Of a stretch of DNA of 45,661 nucleotides, positions 24,643 through 34,173 are shown piece after piece. A program made the position numbers and the translations under genes. How positions within the stretch are numbered: the first letter of the stretch is position 1; each line of letters opens with the position of its first letter. This DNA comes from Lachnospiraceae bacterium (GTDB taxonomy: Bacteria; Bacillota; Clostridia; Lachnospirales; Lachnospiraceae): contig JAPFDH010000028.1 in the NCBI GenBank assembly GCA_026169045.1, forward strand, positions 1-45,661. Direction: 5' to 3'. Below the pieces are notes generated by a model. That model was not told the DNA's origin, did no database searches, and saw only the letters and a program-made list of their open reading frames with translations.

Positions 24643-25351
24643 TAAGACAGACATAGGTTTGGAACGATCAATTAATCAGGATTCGCTGTATTGTTCTACT
24701 ACCCCTGTAGGGAAACTGCCGAACCTGTTTATGGTCGCAGATGGTATGGGAGGCCATAATGCCGGTGATTTTGCGTCCAGATATACGATAAATAAAATGG
24801 TAGAGCTGATTGAACAATCTACCTTGCCTGACCCTATTCATATATTAAAACAGGCTGTCCGCCAGGTAAATCATATCTTGTTGGAAAAATCATATGAAGA
24901 TGAACATTTGCGTGGTATGGGAACGACGCTTACGTTGGCAACAGTGATTGGGCGTAGGCTTTTTGTCATGAATATTGGAGATAGCCGAACATATTTAATT
25001 AACAGCAGGATACGTCAGATTTCCAGAGATCATTCCTTTGTGGAAGAATTGATAGCCAGGGGAGAGATGGAGAAGGGTTCTGAGGAATACTGGAAGAAAA
25101 AAAATATAATTACAAGAGCAGTGGGCGCTTATACTTCCGTTATTCCGGATTTTTTTGAAATTCCTTTATTTGGGGGAGAACATTTACTTCTTTGTTCGGA
25201 TGGTCTGACCAATATGGCCGAGGACGACGAAATACAGAAGATTGTTTGCTCCGATGAGGATTTGGAGACGCGTACCAATGAGCTGGTTGATTTAGCAAAT
25301 AGAAATGGCGGTAAGGATAACATTGCTGTAATCCTTGCAGACCTGGATTAA
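24629..25351 (+). CDS. prpC: PP2C-type Ser/Thr protein phosphatase PrpC
   Basis: PrpC removes phosphates placed by the PASTA kinase encoded next to it. PPM-family metal and phosphate motifs are clear: SKTDIGLERSINQD near the N-terminus, MVADGMGGHNAGD, MGTTLTLA, MNIGDSRTYL, DHSFVEEL, LLCSDGLTN and GGKDNIAVIL. GTG 24629 is preferred, 9 bases after GGGAG, and gives the usual N-terminus (240 residues). ATG 24620 is in frame but touches that site. It overlaps rlmN by 14 bp and is followed after 11 bp by prkC, the standard Firmicute phosphatase-kinase pair. Confidence 0.95.
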   Translation: MQVCSKTDIGLERSINQDSLYCSTTPVGKLPNLFMVADGMGGHNAGDFASRYTINKMVELIEQSTLPDPIHILKQAVRQVNHILLEKSYEDEHLRGMGTTLTLATVIGRRLFVMNIGDSRTYLINSRIRQISRDHSFVEELIARGEMEKGSEEYWKKKNIITRAVGAYTSVIPDFFEIPLFGGEHLLLCSDGLTNMAEDDEIQKIVCSDEDLETRTNELVDLANRNGGKDNIAVILADLD

Positions 25352-25362
25352 GAGGTGAAACC

Positions 25363-27669
25363 ATGTTACGAGTAGGAATGTTTCTGGCAGATAGATACGA
25401 AATTCTGGGCCAGGTTGGGACGGGAGGCATGGCAGATGTCTATAAGGCACGATGTCATAAATTAAACCGTCTTGTGGCGATAAAAGTGTTGAAAGAGGAG
25501 TTTTGCAAAGATAAAAAGTTTGTGGCAAAATTTCGAATTGAAGCACAGTCAGCTGCCTGTCTGACCCATCCGAATATTGTGGGAATCTACGATGTTGGTG
25601 AAGAAGGCGATATTCACTATATTGTGATGGAATATGTAGAGGGTATCACGCTGAAGGATTATATTACGAGAAAAGGAAAGCTTGAGATAAAGGAAACCAT
25701 TGGTATTTCCATACAAGTGGCACAGGGGATTGCAGCGGCACATGAACAGCATATTATACACCGCGATATTAAGCCGCAAAATATTATTATATCAAAAGAA
25801 GGAAAGATAAAGGTTACTGATTTTGGTATTGCCAGGGCAATTACGGATGATACGACTGCCATGTATGGAGCTATGGGTTCGGTACACTATATTTCACCGG
25901 AACAGGCCAGAGGTGGATATTGTGATGAGCGGAGTGATATTTATTCTCTGGGAATTACCATGTATGAGATGATTACCGGACGGGTTCCGTTTGATGGAGA
26001 CAGTACAGTTGCTGTTGCATTGTCCCACATAAATGAGTCCATGACTCCACCCAGTCAAATCGTACCGGGCATTCCGGTTGCACTGGAGCAGATTATTTTT
26101 AAATGTACACAAAAGAAACAGGATCGGCGTTATTTAAGCTGCAGTGAAGTAATTGCAGATTTAAGAAAAGCACTTGTGACTCCTAACGAAAATTTCGTAA
26201 AGGAAGTTCCGTTGAGAAATGATAACCCAACTGTCATGATCAGTGATGGGGACATGACGAAAATCCGTCAGGAATCCAGGGAATTGGAAGGACTCCCAAT
26301 CCGTGAGGGAGAGTTCAATGAAAAAGAGTTATCTGATAACAATTGGGATGAAGATGAATATGATGATTCGGCATATTCTGGATACGATGAGTTTGATGAT
26401 GATTATGAGGAAGAAGAGGAGGAAAAAGGCGGAACGACATTTGATAAAGTAATACTTGGAATTGGAATTGCGTTTGCAGTTATTCTGGTATGTCTTTTGA
26501 TCTATGTGGTGGGAAGCCTGGCCGGGTGGTTTGGCGGCAATTCCTCAAAATCTTCTTACATCAGTGACAGCAATGTGACAGCAGAGCCTCTTGAATCAGG
26601 AGAAACTCTGGATGATAAGCATACACTGATGCCAAATGTTTTGGGTATGGATCAGGCAACGGCTATTCAGACTTTAAAAGATGCTGACTTGGAGTATGAG
26701 ATCGATTCCCAGTATGAATATTCCGATGAATATGAAATTGGGCAGGTTTGTAAACAACAGTATCCGGTGAATGAAGTGTTGGCAAAACATACAAAGGTAA
26801 AGCTTGTATTAAGTTTGGGTACCAGCAAATATACAATTGACAGTGAAAAATATATCGGTGCGACAAAACGTCGTTTTGAATTGGATTTCAAACAATACGA
26901 AGATAGAATCAATCTGGTTTATAAAGTAGAAGCAAATGAATCGATACCAAAAGACCAGATTATTCGGTTTGATCCGGCAGAAGGAGTTTTGGATGATGGA
27001 GATACCTTAACGGTATATATCAGTTCTGGTCCGGAATATGTGAAAGTCCCGAATCTGACAGAAATGACAAGACAGCAGGCAAAAGATGCATTGGAAGATG
27101 TGGGATTGGTTCTTGGAGAAGAGACAGAAGGATATAGCAGTGTAGATATTGGTCTGGTTTGTGGACAGAGTTCAGAACCATATTCTACTGTAAAGAGCGG
27201 AAGTACAGTTGACATTGTAATCAGTATGGGACAAGAAAAGGTTACAGTACCAAATGTAACGGGACGCAGTTTGAGTGAAGCACAATCTATGTTAAGTGCG
27301 GCAAATTTAAATTATAGTGTTGTGGAAGAATCCAGCGATTCTGTTCCGGCAGGTCAGGTAATCAGACAAAGTGTTTCCAGTGGAGTGTCTGTGGAAAAGG
27401 GAACAACAGTTACAATTGTTGTCAGCACAGGTCCGAAAGCAACGGATCCTTCACCTACCAATCCGCCAGAACCGACGGCACCTCCAACACAACCATCTAC
27501 AGAACCGACGCAGCCTTCTACGGAACCGACACAACCATCTACAGAACCGACACAGCCTTCGACAGAGCCATCGTCTCCAGAGACATCGGTTCCGGAAACG
27601 ACACCAGCAGAAACCAAACCACCAGAATCTTCTTCCACTCCACAGGAATCGGCACCGGCAGCTTTTTAA
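25363..27669 (+). CDS. prkC: PASTA-domain Ser/Thr protein kinase PrkC
   Basis: This membrane kinase senses muropeptides or lipid II and controls wall synthesis and germination in related bacteria. The kinase domain (about residues 10-270) has GTGGMADVYKA, ATP lysine Lys41 (VAIKVL), HRDIKPQN with catalytic Asp135, DFGIAR and GSVHYISPEQARG. An acidic stretch (about 325-360) precedes a single membrane helix (about 365-390). Outside the cell lie four PASTA-like repeats (about 425-700), the second of them degenerate. The C-terminus is a Pro/Thr/Ser-rich tail with four exact PTQPSTE units. GAGGTGAAACC precedes the ATG. The Pro-rich tail is not needed for the family and may span or contact the wall. 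Confidence 0.96.
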   Translation: MLRVGMFLADRYEILGQVGTGGMADVYKARCHKLNRLVAIKVLKEEFCKDKKFVAKFRIEAQSAACLTHPNIVGIYDVGEEGDIHYIVMEYVEGITLKDYITRKGKLEIKETIGISIQVAQGIAAAHEQHIIHRDIKPQNIIISKEGKIKVTDFGIARAITDDTTAMYGAMGSVHYISPEQARGGYCDERSDIYSLGITMYEMITGRVPFDGDSTVAVALSHINESMTPPSQIVPGIPVALEQIIFKCTQKKQDRRYLSCSEVIADLRKALVTPNENFVKEVPLRNDNPTVMISDGDMTKIRQESRELEGLPIREGEFNEKELSDNNWDEDEYDDSAYSGYDEFDDDYEEEEEEKGGTTFDKVILGIGIAFAVILVCLLIYVVGSLAGWFGGNSSKSSYISDSNVTAEPLESGETLDDKHTLMPNVLGMDQATAIQTLKDADLEYEIDSQYEYSDEYEIGQVCKQQYPVNEVLAKHTKVKLVLSLGTSKYTIDSEKYIGATKRRFELDFKQYEDRINLVYKVEANESIPKDQIIRFDPAEGVLDDGDTLTVYISSGPEYVKVPNLTEMTRQQAKDALEDVGLVLGEETEGYSSVDIGLVCGQSSEPYSTVKSGSTVDIVISMGQEKVTVPNVTGRSLSEAQSMLSAANLNYSVVEESSDSVPAGQVIRQSVSSGVSVEKGTTVTIVVSTGPKATDPSPTNPPEPTAPPTQPSTEPTQPSTEPTQPSTEPTQPSTEPSSPETSVPETTPAETKPPESSSTPQESAPAAF
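27484..27567 (+). repeat. four 21-bp in-frame tandem units (PTQPSTE) in prkC
   Basis: Four consecutive 21-bp units each encode PTQPSTE. Units one and three use nearly the same codons, as do two and four, suggesting that a 42-bp pair was duplicated. Copy number could vary between strains. Confidence 0.85.
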
Positions 27670-27716
27670 AAAAGTTTTAGTAGATAGTATGAAGATAAAT
27701 CGTTGTGGTTGATATG

Positions 27717-27785
27717 CCCGCAAAGGGAAATTCTCAGTGTTCATGCCAATGGCAGTACAAGGGGAATTTCCTTTTCGGGTTTTTG
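27717..27785 (+). terminator. long imperfect terminator between prkC and rsgA
   Basis: CCCGCAAAGGGAAATTC (27717-27733) pairs with GGAATTTCC-TTTTCGGG (27763-27779) with small interruptions, followed by TTTTTG. It would end or attenuate the prpC-prkC transcript before rsgA. Confidence 0.65.
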
Positions 27786-27816
27786 AGTAAAAACAGATAG
27801 AGGAAAAATATAAAGT

Positions 27817-28692
27817 ATGCAGGGAAAAATAGTGAAAGGGATTGCCGGATTTTATTATGTCCATACATCCATTGGAATAGTAGAGTGCAAAGCGAAAGGG
27901 AGTTTCAGAAAAGATAAAATAAAGCCGACAGTAGGAGATTTGGTTGAAATAAAAGTTTTAGATAAAGAGCTGATGGTGGGAAATATTGAGGAAATACTTC
28001 CAAGAAAAAATCTTTTGATTCGTCCGGCTGTAGCAAATGTAGATCAGGCGCTTGTTATTTTTGCATCCCTGGATCCGGAGCCTAACTTTAATTTGTTGGA
28101 TCGATTTTTGATTATGATGGAAAAACAACACGTGCCGACTGCGATTTGTTTCAATAAAACAGATTTGGCTGATGAAGGCAGGATGCAGCAGCTGAAAAAG
28201 GCTTATGAAACATGCGGCTATCCTGTCTATTTTATTAGCGTGCATAAACAAGATGGCTTGAAAAATATTTGTGATATGCTGCAGTGCAAGACGACTGTAT
28301 TGGCAGGACCTTCTGGAGTAGGGAAATCTTCTTTGATTAATTATTTGAAACCAGAGGCAAATATGGAAACCGGTGCAATTAGTCAGAAAATTAAAAGAGG
28401 AAAACATACAACACGCCATTCTGAATTTTTTAGTATTGGTGAGGATACGTATATTCTGGATACGCCGGGATTTAGCTCTATCTATTTGGAGGATATTAAG
28501 CCGGAGGAATTAAAGGAATACTTTCCTGAATTTACAAAATATGAAACAGATTGCCGCTTTCATTCATGCGTCCATGTGGGAGAAAAAGAATGCGGTGTGA
28601 AAGATGCAGTAAATCAGGGAAAAATCAGTTCTTCCCGTTATGAGAATTATTTGATTTTATATCAGGAACTGAAGGATAAGAAAAGATATTAG
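27817..28692 (+). CDS. rsgA: ribosome small-subunit GTPase RsgA
   Basis: RsgA is a circularly permuted GTPase that checks late 30S assembly. The N-terminal OB fold covers about residues 1-70. In permuted order come G4 (NKTD, about 110), G5, then the P-loop GPSGVGKS (164-171) and DTPGFSS. The C-terminal zinc domain has CRFHSC...C ligands (DCRFHSCVHVGEKECGV). The 291 residues are standard. GAGGAAAA lies upstream of the ATG. It stands in its conserved place between prkC and rpe. Confidence 0.96.
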   Translation: MQGKIVKGIAGFYYVHTSIGIVECKAKGSFRKDKIKPTVGDLVEIKVLDKELMVGNIEEILPRKNLLIRPAVANVDQALVIFASLDPEPNFNLLDRFLIMMEKQHVPTAICFNKTDLADEGRMQQLKKAYETCGYPVYFISVHKQDGLKNICDMLQCKTTVLAGPSGVGKSSLINYLKPEANMETGAISQKIKRGKHTTRHSEFFSIGEDTYILDTPGFSSIYLEDIKPEELKEYFPEFTKYETDCRFHSCVHVGEKECGVKDAVNQGKISSSRYENYLILYQELKDKKRY

Positions 28693-28810
28693 AAGAAGGA
28701 CGCATATACTTGTGGAAGCAAAAAAATACATGATGGGTAAAAAAAAGAGGTATGGAAATTGCGATAATCATGGGAAATTGCGCAGTATTCCGACAGAATG
28801 AGAGGTAAAT

Positions 28811-29473
28811 ATGATTAAACTTTCCCCTTCAATTTTATCAGCAGATTTTGCAAATTTAGGCAGAGACGTAATGGAAGTTGACCGTGCAGGAGCGGAATAC
28901 CTGCATATTGATGTAATGGATGGTTTGTTCGTACCCAGTATCAGTTATGGGTTTCCAATTATACGGTCGATTCGTCCGCTGACTAAAATGGTATTTGATG
29001 TACATTTAATGATTCAGGATCCCATTCGTTATATTGATGAATTCGCAAAAGCAGGGGCTGATCTGATTACTGTTCATCAAGAAGCGTGTGAGAATCTTCA
29101 AGAAGTTATTCATGCGATTAAAGCTGCCGGATGCAGAGCATCTGTTTCAGTGAAGCCGAATACTCCGGTATCTGTGCTTTTCGACTATTTGGATCAATTG
29201 GATATGGTTCTTATCATGACGGTGGAACCGGGATTTGGCGGTCAGGCATATCTGGAATTTACCACAGAAAAGATTCGTGCAATTAGCGCGGAAATTAAAA
29301 GAAGAGGACTGGCAACTGAAGTTCAAGTGGATGGCGGAATCAATCGAAATACTCTTGATACCGTATTAGAAGCAGGTGCCAATGTTATTGTAGGCGGAAG
29401 CTCTGTGTTTGGGAAGGATATTGCAGGAAATATACAAGAGTTACGGACAATTATGGAAAAATATGAAAAGTAG
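28811..29473 (+). CDS. rpe: ribulose-phosphate 3-epimerase
   Basis: Rpe interconverts ribulose-5-phosphate and xylulose-5-phosphate in the pentose phosphate pathway. The TIM barrel is complete: LSPSILSADFANLG, LHIDVMDGLFVP (metal and catalytic Asp), FDVHLMIQDP, VSVKPNTP, MTVEPGFGGQAY, VQVDGGINRNT (second catalytic Asp) and VGGSSVFG (phosphate loop). GAGAGG precedes the ATG. thiN follows after 12 bp. Confidence 0.97.
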   Translation: MIKLSPSILSADFANLGRDVMEVDRAGAEYLHIDVMDGLFVPSISYGFPIIRSIRPLTKMVFDVHLMIQDPIRYIDEFAKAGADLITVHQEACENLQEVIHAIKAAGCRASVSVKPNTPVSVLFDYLDQLDMVLIMTVEPGFGGQAYLEFTTEKIRAISAEIKRRGLATEVQVDGGINRNTLDTVLEAGANVIVGGSSVFGKDIAGNIQELRTIMEKYEK

Positions 29474-29485
29474 AATGGGAACGAA

Positions 29486-30169
29486 ATGAAAGTACTTGTT
29501 ATTACAGGTGGAACGCTGAAAAAGGATTTTTTGAAACAGTTTTTAAGTAAACATGCGTTTGATCATACGATTGTTGTAGATGGTGCTTTGAAAACAGCAG
29601 CAGAAATGAATCTTTGTTTTCAGAGTCTTGTGGGAGATTTCGATACGATAGATGCCCGGATATTACATTCCTATCTTGGAAAAAATGGGCTTTATATCGA
29701 ACAGCATAAACCACAAAAAAACGAAACAGATACAGAACTGGCTGTTAATCTTGGGCTGGAAACTATTAAGAAACATGGAAAAAAAGATGAGACAAATGAG
29801 ATTGCAATTTTGGGAGCAACCGGCGGTCGTTTGGATCATGCATTGGGAAACATACATCTGGTTTATAAAGCATTAAAACAGGGAATTTCCTGCAAGCTGT
29901 ATGATGAAGATAACTGTCTGTTTATGATAAATAGACATACGATATTGACGGATGAAACAAAAGAATATCACTATGTTTCCTTTTTGCCGTTTACGGATAC
30001 AGCAGAAGGAGTAACTTTAAAGGGATTTTTATATCCGCTGGAGAATGCACGATTGGAAAAAGGATGTACATTGGGAATCAGTAATGAAGTCACAGAGGAG
30101 CATCCTTCTGTATCGGTAGACTCTGGTGTATTAATCGGAATCCTATCCAGAGATCATACAGAAAAATAG
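29486..30169 (+). CDS. thiN: thiamine pyrophosphokinase
   Basis: This enzyme converts thiamine plus ATP to thiamine diphosphate. The family signature is visible as VGDFDTID (about residues 51-58), NETDTELAV (about 79-87) and ILGATGGRLDHALGNI (about 108-123), with a C-terminal beta-rich thiamine-binding portion (GVTLKGFLYPLEN, GISNEV). Length 227 is usual. It follows rpe, a common pairing in Firmicutes; the Rpe pathway partner transketolase needs thiamine diphosphate. Confidence 0.95.
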   Translation: MKVLVITGGTLKKDFLKQFLSKHAFDHTIVVDGALKTAAEMNLCFQSLVGDFDTIDARILHSYLGKNGLYIEQHKPQKNETDTELAVNLGLETIKKHGKKDETNEIAILGATGGRLDHALGNIHLVYKALKQGISCKLYDEDNCLFMINRHTILTDETKEYHYVSFLPFTDTAEGVTLKGFLYPLENARLEKGCTLGISNEVTEEHPSVSVDSGVLIGILSRDHTEK

Positions 30170-30201
30170 ATTATTTAGCAAAAAAGGCAGATGGAGTATA
30201 T

Positions 30202-30969
30202 ATGATAAAATTAATTGCCAGTGATTTAGATGGAACATTGCTGTTAAACCGGGCGCAAAAGCTGGAGCAAACGACAAAAGATCTTGTTACTGCATTGTTG
30301 AAAAAAGGATATAAATTCTGCAGTGCCAGCGGGCGTCAGTATGCCAATCAAAAGAGACTTTGGGATGATAGGAAAGATATCTATTATATTTGTGAGAATG
30401 GTGCGTTAAGCGTTTATCAGGATCGTATATTGGAAGAATATCCTATGGATTTTCAGACAGCTATTGCGATTGCAGAAGATATTCAGGCCAGAGAAGGCTG
30501 TGAAGTAACCATTAATACAAGGGATACCGTTTATCTTTGCCCGAAGGATCCGATGATTTTGACACACTTACGGGATGAGGTTCATTATAATGTAACAGAA
30601 ATCAATGATTTTTCTAAAATCAGTGAACCTATTTTAAAATTGGCTGTCTATGAACAAGGAGGTATCGGTTCTTCTGTAGAATATTTTTCCCGTAAGTGGT
30701 CTGCCTGTGTACATACAATGGTTTCGGGTTTGGAATGGATGGATTTTATTGATTATGCATCCAATAAGGGAAATGCTTTAAAAAATCTTCAGGAGACACT
30801 TGGTATTGCGCCGGATGAAACCATGGTTTTTGGGGACAATTTTAATGATATTGAAATGTTAAATCAGGCAGTGTATTCTTATGCAATGGAGCATGCGGAT
30901 GAAGCGGTAAAACGCCATGCGTCTGGTACAACTGTCAGAGTAGAGCAGGTATTAAGGACGTTGTTATAA
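30202..30969 (+). CDS. Cof-type HAD-superfamily phosphatase
   Basis: The protein has HAD motif I ASDLDGTLL with nucleophile Asp9 and Asp11, motif II in SASGRQY, a C2-type cap domain in the middle, motif III Lys in SNKGNAL, and motif IV FGDNFNDIEML. This is the Cof/YidA-like IIB class, which hydrolyses sugar phosphates, flavin nucleotides or similar small metabolites. The exact substrate cannot be read. GGAGTAT is upstream of the ATG. It lies 32 bp after thiN and 19 bp before the foldase gene. Confidence 0.9.
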   Translation: MIKLIASDLDGTLLLNRAQKLEQTTKDLVTALLKKGYKFCSASGRQYANQKRLWDDRKDIYYICENGALSVYQDRILEEYPMDFQTAIAIAEDIQAREGCEVTINTRDTVYLCPKDPMILTHLRDEVHYNVTEINDFSKISEPILKLAVYEQGGIGSSVEYFSRKWSACVHTMVSGLEWMDFIDYASNKGNALKNLQETLGIAPDETMVFGDNFNDIEMLNQAVYSYAMEHADEAVKRHASGTTVRVEQVLRTLL

Positions 30970-30988
30970 AGAAAGGTACGGACAGAAT

Positions 30989-31984
30989 ATGATAAAAAAG
31001 TGGATATCTGTCATGGGAGGATCCATAGCGTTATCAATTGTATTGAGTGGTTGTAGTGGGTGGAAGATCAATACTTCCATAGGAGATACGTATTTGATGG
31101 CTGTGGGAGAAGGAGAATTGTTACGTTCCGAGGCAATGTTAGTTGTAATGGATTATAAAGGACAGTATGAGAAATATAATACGGAATTGGGAGGGAATGA
31201 TTTTTGGAATGAAACCGATCCCGATGGCCGTACTTATGGCGATAAAGTAAAAAATGATTTTATATGGGAAGAACTAACAGCACTGACGGCTTTAAATGGA
31301 ATGGCAGCCCAGGACGGTGTTTCATTAACAACGGAAGAAGAGAAAAAAGCAGAGGAAGCGGGAAAAGCATACTTTTCTACTTTAAGTGAAGAAGAAAAAG
31401 ATTATACCGGAGCAGATGAAAAAACAGCGGTTTCTCTCATGAAAAAATACAAATTGGCACAAAAAGAGATTGACTTTTGTGTTGAGGGAGATGAAATGGA
31501 AGTCAGTGATGAAGAAACGCGTGTCATGGAAATACAGGTAATCTATTTGACAGATGAGTCATGGGCGAATCAGGCATATGAGCGGGTACAGAATGGTGAA
31601 GATTTTGCTACGGTTGCATCACAGATGAGTAGTGATCCACAAGTGACTTATACTGTCTCCAGGGGTGAATTGAATCCAAGTGTAGAAAATGCGGTATTTC
31701 AATTGGAAAGCGGAGAAATTTCACCTATTATAAAAGCAGAGCAGGATTTTTATATTATAAAATGTTTGAATGATTTCGATGTTTCGCTGTCAGAAGAAAA
31801 TCGAACCCGCATTTTAGAATCTAAAATATACGGAGCATGGGCGCAGGAAATGAGTGAATATATTTCAGAAAATCCTGTATATGTAAATGATTGGTCCTGG
31901 GATGCGATTGATTTGGAATATGTAAATGGCGTAGATAATGATAATTTATATTCAATTTATCAGGAATATTTGCAGGAGAATTGA
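30989..31984 (+). CDS. PrsA-like lipoprotein peptidyl-prolyl isomerase
   Basis: The N-terminus is a lipoprotein signal: KK, a hydrophobic stretch, and lipobox VLSGC with the lipidated Cys22. A SurA/PrsA-like helical region (about 35-165) is followed by a parvulin-type domain (about 175-270) with MEIQVIYL, GEDFATVASQMSSDP, VSRGEL, VFQLESGEISPII and FYIIKCL. Such foldases act outside the membrane and help exported proteins fold. The parvulin core is shortened and some catalytic positions are hard to place, so isomerase activity is uncertain. AAAGG lies upstream. It ends 44 bp before the CIRCE element of htpG. Confidence 0.82.
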   Translation: MIKKWISVMGGSIALSIVLSGCSGWKINTSIGDTYLMAVGEGELLRSEAMLVVMDYKGQYEKYNTELGGNDFWNETDPDGRTYGDKVKNDFIWEELTALTALNGMAAQDGVSLTTEEEKKAEEAGKAYFSTLSEEEKDYTGADEKTAVSLMKKYKLAQKEIDFCVEGDEMEVSDEETRVMEIQVIYLTDESWANQAYERVQNGEDFATVASQMSSDPQVTYTVSRGELNPSVENAVFQLESGEISPIIKAEQDFYIIKCLNDFDVSLSEENRTRILESKIYGAWAQEMSEYISENPVYVNDWSWDAIDLEYVNGVDNDNLYSIYQEYLQEN

Positions 31985-32027
31985 GTATTTAGCGGATCGT
32001 GATTAAAAATAAAAAAAGTATAAATTA

Positions 32028-32054
32028 TTAGCACTCATATCAAATGAGTGCTAA
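32028..32054. promoter_or_regulatory. CIRCE operator (HrcA binding site)
   Basis: TTAGCACTC (32028-32036), a 9-bp spacer and GAGTGCTAA (32046-32054) form a perfect match to the CIRCE consensus. HrcA represses from this site in the absence of heat stress. It lies 7 bp upstream of the -35 box of the htpG promoter, rather than at the start point or leader where it is commonly found. Confidence 0.95.
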
Positions 32055-32061
32055 TTTTGTA

Positions 32062-32090
32062 TTGACAAAGAAACAAAATAGCGTTACAAT
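32062..32090 (+). promoter_or_regulatory. sigma-A promoter of htpG
   Basis: TTGACA (32062-32067), a 17-bp spacer and TACAAT (32085-32090), directly downstream of CIRCE. The leader to the start codon is about 70 nt. Confidence 0.85.
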
Positions 32091-32166
32091 AACCGCAGTT
32101 GATCCGGACAAAGCAGGAAAAATTGCTTTGACTGAAAATTGAATCAGATAAGGAGTGTCGGTTATT

Positions 32167-34161
32167 ATGGCAGTAAAACAGGGAAGTTTATCCATTAACA
32201 GTGAAAATATTTTTCCTATTATTAAAAAGTGGCTGTATTCTGACCACGATATTTTTTATCGTGAATTGGTCAGCAATGGTTGTGATGCGATTACAAAATT
32301 AAAGAAATTGGATATGATGGGAGAGTATACAATACCGGATGAAACACGGTTCAAAATTCGTGTTGTAGTAAATCCCAATGAAAAAACAATCAAATTTATT
32401 GATAATGGTATCGGAATGGATGCACAGGAAGTTGAAGAATATATCAACCAGATCGCTTTTTCCGGTGCACAGGATTTTCTTGCAAAATATAAAGATAAGA
32501 CAAACGAAGATCAGATCATCGGTCATTTCGGTTTGGGATTTTATTCGGCATTTATGGTAGCAGACAAGGTTTCCATTGATACATTGTCCTGGAAGGATGG
32601 TGCAAAGGCGGTACATTGGGAATCAGAAGGCGGTACCGAGTATGAGATGGATGATAGTGAAAAAGATACGATCGGTACAGAGATTACATTATATTTGAAT
32701 GAAGACAGTTATGAATTTGCCAATGAATATCGTGCCCGTGAAATTCTGACAAAATATTGCTCTTTTATGCCTGTAGAAATATATCTGGAAAATGCTACTT
32801 CCGAGCCGGAATATGAGACAATTCCTGTGGAAGAAGTAAAGGAAACAGATAAAGTTATTGAGCATATTATGGAAGAAGCGAAAACAGAGGAACGGGAAAA
32901 AGAAGATGGTACCAAGGAAACCGTGGAGGTTACACCTGCCCGTGAAATGGCAAAGATTGAAAAGCGCCCGGTAGCATTAAATGATACCACTCCCCTGTGG
33001 ACAAAGCATCCAAATGAGTGTACAGAAGAAGAATACAAAGAATTTTACAGAAAAGTATTTTTAGACTATAAAGAGCCTTTATTCTGGATTCATTTGAATA
33101 TGGATTACCCGTTTAATCTGAAAGGAATTTTATATTTCCCAAAGATTAATACAGAATATGATTCCATAGAAGGAACCATAAAGTTATATAACAATCAGGT
33201 ATTTATTGCAGATAATATTAAAGAAGTTATTCCAGAATTTTTGATGCTGCTGAAAGGTGTCATTGACTGTCCGGATTTACCGTTGAATGTGTCACGTTCC
33301 GCTCTTCAGAATGACGGATTTGTAAAGAAAATTTCGGAATATATTTCCAAAAAAGTGGCAGATAAGCTTTCTGGTATGTGTAAAACAGATCGGGAAAATT
33401 ATGAAAAATATTGGGATGATATCAATCCATTTATCAAATTCGGCTGCTTGAAAGATGAGAAGTTTGCTGAGAAGATGAATGATTATATCATTTTCAAGAA
33501 TCTGGAAGGGAAATATATTACACTTCCGGATGCGTTAAAAGAAAATGAAGAAAAGCATAAGAATCAGGTATTCTATGTAACAGATGAAAAAGAACAGAGT
33601 CAGTATATTAATATGTTTAAGAAAGAGGGCATCGATGCTGTTATTTTGAAACATAATATTGATGCACCATTTATTACACATCTGGAACAGAAAAATGAGG
33701 GAGTAAAATTCCTGAGAATTGATGCTGATTTAACGGATTCATTTAAAGACGAAAGCAAAAAAGATAATGAAGAAGAGAGAAAGAAAGCAGCAGAAAGCCT
33801 GACAGAAGTATTCCGAAAAGCTTTAAATAATGATAAGCTGGAAGTAAAGGCAGAATACCTGAAGAATGAAGGATTAGCCTCCATGATGACTACATCAGAA
33901 GAATCCAGACGTATGCAGGAAATGATGAAGATGTATGGAATGGCAGGAATGGACTTTGGTGCACCGGGTGAGACTTTAGTATTGAATTTGAATCATCCGT
34001 TGGTAAATTATGTGATGGAACACAAGGACGGAGAAGATATAGCAGTATTTTGTGAGCAGTTGTATGATTTGGCCTTGCTTGCCCATGGAACATTGACACC
34101 AGAAAGAATGAGCAATTTTATAACAAGAAGTAATGAAGTAATGATGAAATTAACAAAATAG
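32167..34161 (+). CDS. htpG: Hsp90-family chaperone HtpG
   Basis: HtpG is the bacterial Hsp90, an ATP-dependent dimeric chaperone in the cytoplasm. The GHKL ATPase domain (residues 1-230) has YRELVSNGCDAITKL, FIDNGIGMD and IGHFGLGFYSAFMVADKV. A highly charged linker around 215-265 joins it to the middle domain (LWTKHP, PFNLKGILYFP, CPDLPLNVSRSALQ) and the C-terminal dimerisation domain. I chose ATG 32167 with AAGGAG 11 bases upstream (664 residues), because the in-frame GTG 32155 overlaps that site. HrcA control is indicated by the perfect CIRCE element. This differs from B. subtilis, where htpG is not in the HrcA regulon. A terminator follows. Confidence 0.97.
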   Translation: MAVKQGSLSINSENIFPIIKKWLYSDHDIFYRELVSNGCDAITKLKKLDMMGEYTIPDETRFKIRVVVNPNEKTIKFIDNGIGMDAQEVEEYINQIAFSGAQDFLAKYKDKTNEDQIIGHFGLGFYSAFMVADKVSIDTLSWKDGAKAVHWESEGGTEYEMDDSEKDTIGTEITLYLNEDSYEFANEYRAREILTKYCSFMPVEIYLENATSEPEYETIPVEEVKETDKVIEHIMEEAKTEEREKEDGTKETVEVTPAREMAKIEKRPVALNDTTPLWTKHPNECTEEEYKEFYRKVFLDYKEPLFWIHLNMDYPFNLKGILYFPKINTEYDSIEGTIKLYNNQVFIADNIKEVIPEFLMLLKGVIDCPDLPLNVSRSALQNDGFVKKISEYISKKVADKLSGMCKTDRENYEKYWDDINPFIKFGCLKDEKFAEKMNDYIIFKNLEGKYITLPDALKENEEKHKNQVFYVTDEKEQSQYINMFKKEGIDAVILKHNIDAPFITHLEQKNEGVKFLRIDADLTDSFKDESKKDNEEERKKAAESLTEVFRKALNNDKLEVKAEYLKNEGLASMMTTSEESRRMQEMMKMYGMAGMDFGAPGETLVLNLNHPLVNYVMEHKDGEDIAVFCEQLYDLALLAHGTLTPERMSNFITRSNEVMMKLTK

Positions 34162-34173
34162 TGATTGGAAAAA

